Shown piece after piece: positions 57,847 through 64,000 of a stretch of DNA of 64,000 nt (its first letter is position 1; every line of letters starts with the position of its first letter). The stretch is from Psychrobacter sp. 72-O-c (lineage in GTDB: Bacteria; Pseudomonadota; Gammaproteobacteria; Pseudomonadales; Moraxellaceae). A program made the translations under genes and the position numbers. The notes beneath the pieces are model-generated. The model did not search any database. It worked only from the letters and a program-made list of their open reading frames with translations, and was not told the DNA's origin. The stretch is taken from assembly GCF_904846605.1 (NCBI RefSeq), contig NZ_CAJHBI010000005.1, forward strand, positions 1-64,000, given 5' to 3'.

Positions 57847-58422
57847 ATGACTACGGTTGACAAGGCCAAACAAGATAGTAATAAACAAAGTAATAATAAA
57901 CAAGAAACTACCAGCCGCCATATTGAAGCACTGCTACATGCATCAGAAGCACCATTAACTGCCAATGCTATTAAAAAGCATCTGTCTCTATCAAGTCAAG
58001 AGCTACAGCAGGCATTAGAAGTGTTACAAGAGCGCTTGAGCAATGGCGTGCTCAGTCTGAATGAAACGGCTAGCGGCTACCGCTTGCAAGTTACTGATAG
58101 CTATAGCGCGCTCATTCAACGAGTATTCCCTCAGCGGCAAGAGCGCTTGAGCCAAGCATTACTGGAAACTCTAAGCGTGATTGCCTATAAGCAGCCAGTA
58201 ACCCGTAGCGATATCGAGTATGTACGGGGTGTGACGCTATCAAGCAATATCCTACGGCAGTTATTTGATAAGGGCTGGATTATGGAGGACGGTTATAAAG
58301 ATACTTTAGGTCGTCCGGCGCTACTACATACTACTGCGCAGTTTTTAGATGCTTTTGGCTTGACCCATCTAAATGAGCTACCACCGATGCCAGATATGGC
58401 GGCGATTAGAGCAAAGTCTTAA
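57847..58422 (+). CDS. scpB: Segregation and condensation protein B
   Basis: Winged-helix dimer that stabilises the SMC-ScpA ring. The 191 residues show two winged-helix domains: residues about 20-95 (IEALLHASEAPLTANAIKKHL) and 100-175 (LSQALLETLSVIAYKQPVTRSDIEYVRGV, KGWIMEDGYKDTLGRPALLHTT). The length and these motifs are standard. It is convergent with the polysaccharide aminotransferase; no clear terminator is seen in the 112-bp gap. Confidence 0.94.
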   Translation: MTTVDKAKQDSNKQSNNKQETTSRHIEALLHASEAPLTANAIKKHLSLSSQELQQALEVLQERLSNGVLSLNETASGYRLQVTDSYSALIQRVFPQRQERLSQALLETLSVIAYKQPVTRSDIEYVRGVTLSSNILRQLFDKGWIMEDGYKDTLGRPALLHTTAQFLDAFGLTHLNELPPMPDMAAIRAKS

Positions 58423-58534
58423 AATTACTTATCGAAAAATAGATAAACAAACACTTTGATCAACGCTATATAAGTCAAACACCGCCTCATGTACCACTTA
58501 TAAAAGACTGCCTATTACTTTCAGATAATGATTG

Positions 58535-59752
58535 TCAAATAGTAAATGAACTGGTTCTGTCCATCTTAGAAAACACCGTATCAATTGCCTGCATGGTTTT
58601 CTCAATCTCTATACTAGTCAAAGTCGGATGTACCAAAAACATCAAGCTAGTCTCACCTAGCTGCTCTGCTATAGGTAGCCTTGTCTCTGGACGCAGTCCA
58701 GTATTATCAAAAGCTTTTTCTAAATAGACTTCAGAAGCCGATCCCGAAAAACAAGGGACTCCCAATTCATTAATCTCTTGGATAATACGATCTCGCGACC
58801 AGCCGTCAGGTAAGTTGTCTGGCTGTATGTAAACATATAGCTTATAGTACGCATGTTTAGAGTCTGCAAACTGTGGCGTGCCTTCCAACTTAGGCACAGA
58901 TAAATAGCCTTTGACTGCCCACTGGTCACACGCATGCAAGATTGCCTGTGCATTGTCAGACCGCTTAGCCGTCCAATCACTCATGCGTACTAGCTGAATA
59001 CGGCCAATCACTGCCTGCATCTCTATCATCCTCCAATTAGTACCGAAGCTCTCATGTAGCCAGCGATAGCCATTTGGATGCTCTTTTTCATACACAGCAG
59101 CGTAGCTTTTTCCGTGGTCTTTATACGCCCACATCTTGCGCCATAGTTGCTCATCATTGGTCGTGACCATGCCTCCCTCACCGCCAGTGGTCATAATCTT
59201 ATCTTGACAAAAGCTCCAGGCACCAACATGTCCAATACTGCCCACGCTACGACCTTTATATTGTGCGCCATGCGCTTGTGCACAGTCTTCGATAACATAT
59301 AGATCGTACTGATCGGCAAGCGCCATAATACCGTCCATCTCACATGGCCAACCTGCCAAATGTACGCAAATAACCGCTTTTGTCTTATTAGTCAGTACGG
59401 CTTTGATGGTTTCAGGGGTAATATTACCTGTCATGGCATCAACATCGGCAAAAATGGGAGTTGCACCGGCATTGACCACACAGGAGATACTAGCGATAAA
59501 GGTACGCGGGGTAACGATAACCTCATCACCAGCGCCTATACCCAGTGCTATCAAAGCCACATCTAATGCCAGAGTGCCATTACCTAACGCGATGGCATAA
59601 TTACTGTCTGCCCAATCAGCAAACTCTTGCTCAAACTGCCGGCATTCTTGCCCTGTCCAGTAGTTGACTTTATTGGACAATAATACTTGGCTGACGGCAT
59701 CCGCCTCTTCTTGAGTGAAGCTTGGCCACGGAGAAAATGATGAATTTAACAT
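58535..59752 (-). CDS. DegT/DnrJ/EryC1-family sugar aminotransferase
   Basis: A 405-residue PLP-dependent enzyme that aminates nucleotide-linked keto sugars. PLP-binding Lys185 is in FCQDKIMTTGGEGGM, and GNGTLALDVAL, TPRTFIAS and VIEDCAQAHGA are family sites. Close resemblance to the enzymes of UDP-diamino-trideoxyhexose pathways (PglE/WeeJ type) is my reading from memory. ATG 59752 has GGAG six bases upstream. In relatives an acetyltransferase gene usually lies between this gene and the sugar transferase; here there is only a repeat. It is the last gene of the minus-strand surface-polysaccharide cluster. Confidence 0.9.
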   Translation of the reverse strand: MLNSSFSPWPSFTQEEADAVSQVLLSNKVNYWTGQECRQFEQEFADWADSNYAIALGNGTLALDVALIALGIGAGDEVIVTPRTFIASISCVVNAGATPIFADVDAMTGNITPETIKAVLTNKTKAVICVHLAGWPCEMDGIMALADQYDLYVIEDCAQAHGAQYKGRSVGSIGHVGAWSFCQDKIMTTGGEGGMVTTNDEQLWRKMWAYKDHGKSYAAVYEKEHPNGYRWLHESFGTNWRMIEMQAVIGRIQLVRMSDWTAKRSDNAQAILHACDQWAVKGYLSVPKLEGTPQFADSKHAYYKLYVYIQPDNLPDGWSRDRIIQEINELGVPCFSGSASEVYLEKAFDNTGLRPETRLPIAEQLGETSLMFLVHPTLTSIEIEKTMQAIDTVFSKMDRTSSFTI

Positions 59753-59825
59753 ATGCGTCTCCAATATTTATGAATAACAGTTTTAACTGGTATTAGTCAT
59801 TAGTGGTTATCGCTGATAATGAATA

Positions 59826-59992
59826 ATAGATCAGTTCTAATTTGTTCTTACAATTTATCTAATGGCTAGGAGAAATTTCCAAAGCCTAAAGACTAAAACC
59901 TGTGGAGTAACGCAGTCACACAGCAAGCTAGAAAAACTTCTCCCAGTTATACGAAACTAGGTGTGCATCCGTTTTATTTAGTTCTGACTATA
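59826..59992 (-). repeat. TATAGT intergenic element, type 2
   Basis: About 167 bp with one clear end, TATAGTCAGAACTAAATAAA when read from the right, and a decayed counterpart at the left (ATAGATCAGTTCTAATTTG). The core GAGAAGTTTTTCTAGCTTGCTGT resembles the TTTTTCTTGCTTGCTGT core of the type 1 copies. The right part matches 49920-49970. It fills the gap between the aminotransferase and the sugar transferase. Confidence 0.7.
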
Positions 59993-60029
59993 CCGATGAA
60001 CGGTTGTATCTTGAATCATTCCTTATTAA

Positions 60030-60623
60030 TTATTCACTCCCTGTAAACTTACTCATCGTCACTTCACCATCGGCACTGATGCCATCTTTAATCAGTACTT
60101 TCTTGACCGTTTTAAACAGTATTTTAATATCCAACCATATCGACTGATTATCAACGTACCACGTATCTAGTTTGAACTTTTTATCCCAGCCAATAGCGTT
60201 ACGGCCATTAACTTGAGCGAAGCCAGTAATACCAGGACGAACCAAATGACGTCGCGCTTGTTCTTGATTGTATAACGGTAGATATTCCATCAATAACGGA
60301 CGAGGTCCTACTAGACTCATATCGCCTTTGATGACGTTCCACAGCTCTGGCAACTCATCGAGACTGGTATTGCGTAACGTCTGACCGAATGCCGTAAGGC
60401 GCTCACTATCCGGTAACGGGTTGCCATCCATATCTATAGCATCACGCATGCTACGAAACTTAAGCATTTCAAATGGCTCTCCATACTGACCAGGACGTGT
60501 CTGTCGAAACAGCACTGGCGCACCTAGGTTTTTCTTTACCTTATAAGCAGTCAGAGCATATATCGGAGATAGAATCACTAGTGCCGTGGTTGCTGCCGTA
60601 ATATCAAAGAGTCTTTTTATCAT
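60030..60623 (-). CDS. Initiating sugar transferase (small PglC-type phosphoglycosyl transferase)
   Basis: A 197-residue monotopic membrane enzyme that moves a sugar phosphate from a UDP-sugar to undecaprenyl phosphate, starting a repeat unit. It has a single N-terminal membrane helix (about 4-25) and only the catalytic core: FRQTRPGQYGEPFEMLKFRSM, the Asp-Glu pair in LDELPELWNV, GDMSLVGPRPLL, and RPGITGFAQVNGRN. It is short like PglC, lacking the multi-pass N-terminus of WcaJ-type enzymes. Its aminotransferase neighbour suggests a diamino-sugar substrate. Confidence 0.92.
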   Translation of the reverse strand: MIKRLFDITAATTALVILSPIYALTAYKVKKNLGAPVLFRQTRPGQYGEPFEMLKFRSMRDAIDMDGNPLPDSERLTAFGQTLRNTSLDELPELWNVIKGDMSLVGPRPLLMEYLPLYNQEQARRHLVRPGITGFAQVNGRNAIGWDKKFKLDTWYVDNQSIWLDIKILFKTVKKVLIKDGISADGEVTMSKFTGSE

Positions 60624-60635
60624 TAAAACCCCACT

Positions 60636-61766
60636 TTACAGTTTCTTTAAGTAAAAATTTAAGTAACTTTGCCAGATTTTTGTTTCCTCAAAATTCTCAA
60701 CAACCCAATCTCTAGCAGAAATATACTGTTTATAAAACTTAGTATTGGTAGAAGCTTCATCAAGTGCTTGTCTCATCGCAAAAACATCTTTAAGCGCAAA
60801 TTTTTGCCCACTAACGTCGTTACTCACACTGTCTTTTACACCAACTACGTCATATGCAAAAGTTGGAAGACCACAACTTGCCGCTTCAATAGCAACATTA
60901 CCAAAGCCCTCTCGACGACTCAAAAATAGATGCAAATCAGAGCATTGGAAAATTTCATAAATTGTCGACGTATGGGGTATATAAAAGCCCTGCTTATCGT
61001 TGACTATCTTTTCCACAATAGCTTTCCCAATGTCATCTTCGAAACGCCCAACAAATAGAAATTTTATATTCTTATTACATAAATTTTTTGCTAGATACTC
61101 AATATCTTTTATACCTTTGTCTTCACATATTCTACCTACCACACAAACTAAGTAGCTGTCTAAAGGTAAACCCAGTCTCTCTCTTAAATCAGATTTTTCT
61201 CTCAAATCGATAGGCTTAAAAAACTGTGTATTTACGCCACTAAACGAGCCTTCATTAACCATTTTCGCTTTTTCACCAATTAGACCTTCTTGCTTACAAA
61301 CATCTAAAAGAGAATTTGAAATAAATAGAACGTCATGTGAGATACTAAAAATTATCTTATCTAGATATTGAAAGGTTAGTTTTTTAAATCCTGTAAAATT
61401 CTCATAAGCTCTTCCAAAAACGATAGCAACTCTCACCTTCTGCATAGTAAAAAAAGCAGCAAGACTACCCAATAATAGCGCTTTTGGAGTACAGTAAACC
61501 ACTAGGTCAAAACGATTATTAAGAAAAAATAGAGATAAGCGCGATAGGCAATAAAAATCTTTAATTATTGATGGCTTACGAACAAAAGGCATCGCAACAA
61601 CACGACCCACATTACGAGATTTCAAGAAATCAATTTCTTCCGCATTACCACCGCAAATCAGTGTAATATCCAAATCACTTGATTCTCTAAAATATTCAAG
61701 CTGTCCTTTATATAAGACATTAAATGAAATTATATCAGTAACAATAAAACAGATTTTCGAAGACAT
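60636..61766 (-). CDS. Glycosyltransferase family 4
   Basis: A 376-residue GT-B-fold glycosyltransferase. The C-terminal half has the nucleotide-sugar-binding pattern: VGRICEDKGIKDIEYLA, KFLFVGRFEDD, SDLHLFLSRREGFGNVAIEAASCGLPTFAYDV (EX7E motif). The N-terminal half is less conserved. Donor and acceptor sugars are not predictable. AGGGAT precedes the ATG. The sequence is clearly more AT-rich than genes up to 58 kb, as is common in surface-polysaccharide loci. Confidence 0.9.
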   Translation of the reverse strand: MSSKICFIVTDIISFNVLYKGQLEYFRESSDLDITLICGGNAEEIDFLKSRNVGRVVAMPFVRKPSIIKDFYCLSRLSLFFLNNRFDLVVYCTPKALLLGSLAAFFTMQKVRVAIVFGRAYENFTGFKKLTFQYLDKIIFSISHDVLFISNSLLDVCKQEGLIGEKAKMVNEGSFSGVNTQFFKPIDLREKSDLRERLGLPLDSYLVCVVGRICEDKGIKDIEYLAKNLCNKNIKFLFVGRFEDDIGKAIVEKIVNDKQGFYIPHTSTIYEIFQCSDLHLFLSRREGFGNVAIEAASCGLPTFAYDVVGVKDSVSNDVSGQKFALKDVFAMRQALDEASTNTKFYKQYISARDWVVENFEETKIWQSYLNFYLKKL

Positions 61767-61794
61767 ATCCCTATCCCTCTATTTCAGTACGAAG

Positions 61795-62661
61795 CTACAT
61801 ATACTTTAGTTTATTAATTATATTTTGATGCTCTTTTTTCACGTTATCAGATATATCCTTTTTATTTCTTCTACTTGCCATATTTTGTAGTAATCCTAAA
61901 TAATCTACTGTTTTTACGATGAATATTTTTAGCCGGACTTTAGAAAAGTAGAGCAGATCAAAACTTTGCTTGTACTCACAGTAGGTTGTAAAAGTATCTT
62001 TGTATGTCTTAATTATATTTGATGACGACAGGTTACCTTTTTCTCGATAGTAATATAATAAGTCTGGTAATACCGCTATTTTTAGATCCTTATTTGATAT
62101 TGCTCTACACCATAGCTCATAATCTTCGGATCTTGTATAATTGACATCATAATTGTTCCTACTATACCAATTTTTTTTTGCTAAAATAGCAGGGTGTACG
62201 ATAGGGTATGCTTTTTCTACTTTTTCAAAATCTGTATAGACTTGATCTACATTACGATAACCGTATACTTGGTTGTCGTTATCAATAGTAATAACGCCTG
62301 TAGAAACTAAGTCATAATTAGGATTATTTTCTAAAAATTTAATCTGTATCTCTAGTCTCTCTGGATGAATAATGTCATCTGCATCCATACGAGCAATATA
62401 TTGGTATTTAGATTCATCAATGATTTGATTTAGTCTACTGGGTAGCTTTTTATTAAATCCATCAGATATCACTCTAATCCTATTATCTATCCTCTCGAAT
62501 TTCTTAGCTATTTCTAACGATTTATCATTAGAACCATCATCTATTAATATTAGTTCCCAATATTTATGTGTTTGGGTTAATACAGAATTTATCGCATCTT
62601 CTAAATAATTTTCAGCATTATAGATTGGAATTCCAATTGATATATATGACTGACTTTTCAT
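61795..62661 (-). CDS. Glycosyltransferase family 2
   Basis: A 288-residue GT-A-fold enzyme. The N-terminal domain shows GIPIYNAENYLEDAINSVL, LIDDGSNDKS, and the DxD motif RMDADDIIHPERLE. The ED sequence in YTRSEDYELWCRAI is the likely catalytic base. Specificity is unknown. Its ATG shares one base with the stop codon of the polymerase gene (TAATG), showing tight coupling. AT-rich like its neighbours. Confidence 0.9.
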   Translation of the reverse strand: MKSQSYISIGIPIYNAENYLEDAINSVLTQTHKYWELILIDDGSNDKSLEIAKKFERIDNRIRVISDGFNKKLPSRLNQIIDESKYQYIARMDADDIIHPERLEIQIKFLENNPNYDLVSTGVITIDNDNQVYGYRNVDQVYTDFEKVEKAYPIVHPAILAKKNWYSRNNYDVNYTRSEDYELWCRAISNKDLKIAVLPDLLYYYREKGNLSSSNIIKTYKDTFTTYCEYKQSFDLLYFSKVRLKIFIVKTVDYLGLLQNMASRRNKKDISDNVKKEHQNIINKLKYM

Positions 62662-63700
62662 TACAAGGCCTCAAAAATAGGATTTATTAAGTATGGTGTT
62701 AGATTACTGAATTTAGAGGTAGTCAATATAAAATAAGACAGTAATAATAATATAGATATAAAGTAAATATAAAAATTATTAATTTTTTTAAGTGCTATAG
62801 GTAATAATAATACTAACGACCAGCTAAAATATCCGACTATCCTTTGTGGACCTGACGCGCTTGCACCTAACATAGCAATAGGTATGACAAAGACAGTGCC
62901 AATAGCATAAAAAGTTAGTAACTTATCGAACTCTTTATTTTTATTTTATAAAGATATCTTATAGCATATAAAATAATTATAAGAATAAAATAAAAACCCA
63001 AAGTAATTAAACCTCCAGCTTCTTCGGAAGGTTCTGCATAACTAGTATATCTTGGGTTAGTAGAGGCTATTTCGGAAACTATAAAGCCGCTGCCAACAAG
63101 AGAAACTAAAAAAGACAGTAAAATTTTATAATAGCTTTTAATGTTCATGTTAGTTAGAAAATAAACTGGAATCATAAATAATGCTGTAATATGGAACATT
63201 GCAGCGATGGCAACTAAAAATAAATAGGGTATTAGTCTTTTTTCTAATAAGTAGGGAGTGGCTAAAACAAATATAGCGATAGCCAATCCTTGGCGTAATG
63301 TATTAAAGAATAACGTATAGGTACCTAAAGTGATGAATAAAAATACAGAAAGTTCATAATTTACGCTGTATTTTTTGATTATCTTTAGATAACAACCAAC
63401 TATTATTAGAGCTGTTAGGAAAAATAGCCAAAAATAATTATGAGTAATATTCAATAGAGAATATTCGAGTAATTGATAGCCAAACTCGACATCCTCACTA
63501 AATCTATAGTTATAAACAGATTTTTGTTTGACAAAATCACTAGCGTAATTTCCTGAGTCCGTACCGACAAGATAGCTACGAACGCCTGCAAATAAAGCCA
63601 AGGTTATAAAAGGCACCCAAAATGCCTTACGATTAGTAGCCTTTTGCTCTAGTATCATCCAGAACATAACAAAACTTAAGACGAGTAAATATGGAAGCAT
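62661..63700 (-). pseudogene. EpsG/Wzy-like polysaccharide polymerase, frameshifted
   Basis: A multi-pass membrane protein of the EpsG type (N-terminal MLPYLLVLSFVMFWMILEQ, then RSYLVGTDSGNY and FFNTLRQGLAIAIF). The frame is open from ATG 63700 to about 62950, then stops at 62915. The next frame continues at once with KEFDKLLTFYAIGTVF and runs to 62661. The break lies in an A/T homopolymer stretch (T5 at 62938-62942, T4 at 62944-62947, plus strand); one extra base in either run would restore a 346-residue protein, the usual size. It may be a true mutation, phase-variable slippage, programmed -1 frameshifting or a sequencing error. AAGGA lies before the ATG. Confidence 0.82.
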
Positions 63701-63739
63701 CTTATTCCTTATAAAGGAGTTTGTATTTTTGAAAAACAG

Positions 63740-64000
63740 TTATAAGCTTTTATATAACCTAGTTAATTTTTCTGCATTAACAGCAACATCAAAACCTTGC
63801 AACTGTAGCCTATCCTTTATTACGTCATTAGAAACGCAAACTCCTTTAGACCCTAACAAACGTTTGGCCCAAGGTTTTGCAGAATCAAGGGGTAGAAACT
63901 CAACTAAATCCAAGCCTAAGTCTACTTCAGCAGATATTTGATTAGAAATTATTGATGCCAGTCCTACAGTTTGGCTTTCTACTAGTACTACAGGAAAGCC
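63740..64000 (-). CDS. Glycosyltransferase family 4, C-terminal part
   Basis: The open minus-strand frame enters from the right edge and ends at 63740; 86 codons of the C-terminus are inside. It begins GFPVVLVESQTVGLASIISN, the end of the GT4 donor-binding EX7E region, and continues EVDLGLDLVEFLPLDSAKPWAKRL, much like EpsF-type transferases. The start lies beyond the window. The next gene (polymerase) follows 40 bp downstream, in the same transcript direction. Confidence 0.85.
   Translation of the reverse strand, partial: GFPVVLVESQTVGLASIISNQISAEVDLGLDLVEFLPLDSAKPWAKRLLGSKGVCVSNDVIKDRLQLQGFDVAVNAEKLTRLYKSL

Overview
The window looks like a chromosomal segment of a gammaproteobacterium of the family Moraxellaceae, most likely Psychrobacter. 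The reasons are moderate base composition, long Gln/Asn/Ser/Thr-rich extensions on housekeeping enzymes, an XRE-type DNA-binding domain fused to an AlaA-type aminotransferase, and the gene neighbourhoods ubiE-ubiJ-ubiB, rhodanese-grxC-secB, rplM-rpsI and ccmF-ccmG-ccmH-ccmI. No database was consulted; all names rest on recognised motifs and remembered family sequences.

Layout. 0.3-12 kb: msrB, the regulator-aminotransferase fusion with three operator-like sites upstream, a Pit-type phosphate transporter and a polyphosphate:AMP phosphotransferase, then ubiquinone biosynthesis genes. 12-20 kb: ruvB and ruvA, class II fructose-bisphosphate aldolase, an alanine-rich lipoprotein, phosphoglycerate kinase, a small DksA-like protein, thiE and a PBP7-type endopeptidase. 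20-27 kb: a GacA-like response regulator, a PilS/PilR-like two-component pair and a periplasmic S41 protease. 27-34 kb: gpmI, a 6S RNA gene, fxsA, ruvC, a META/DUF4377 lipoprotein, a GST-family protein and a 1-Cys peroxiredoxin. 34-43 kb: a PLD-like protein, glnS, ppiB, lpxH, orn, rsgA, a rhodanese protein, grxC, secB and adk. 43-50 kb: ccmFGHI and a DUF445 membrane protein. 50-58.5 kb: mrdA, rsmD, rplM-rpsI, a lipid A acyltransferase, trpS, scpA and scpB. 58.5-64 kb: the end of a surface-polysaccharide cluster on the minus strand (aminotransferase, initiating sugar transferase, three glycosyltransferases and a frameshifted EpsG/Wzy-like polymerase), which becomes AT-rich from about 60.6 kb.

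Most of the window is core metabolism and envelope biology. Glycolysis is represented by fba, pgk and gpmI; phosphate and polyphosphate by pit and pap; Holliday-junction processing by ruvA, ruvB and ruvC; cytochrome c maturation by ccmFGHI; cell shape and envelope by mrdA, the PBP7-like enzyme, lpxH and the acyltransferase.

The least ordinary content is non-coding. A dispersed family of short intergenic elements has ends beginning TATAGT; I see six copies or fragments. Two of them lie in opposite orientation around the acyltransferase-trpS pair, and one sits inside the polysaccharide cluster. There is also a 25-bp perfect inverted repeat upstream of the phosphate transporter, a second palindromic repeat near 38.4 kb, and the operator array before the aminotransferase fusion. 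I found no complete insertion sequence, prophage, CRISPR array, tRNA or rRNA gene.
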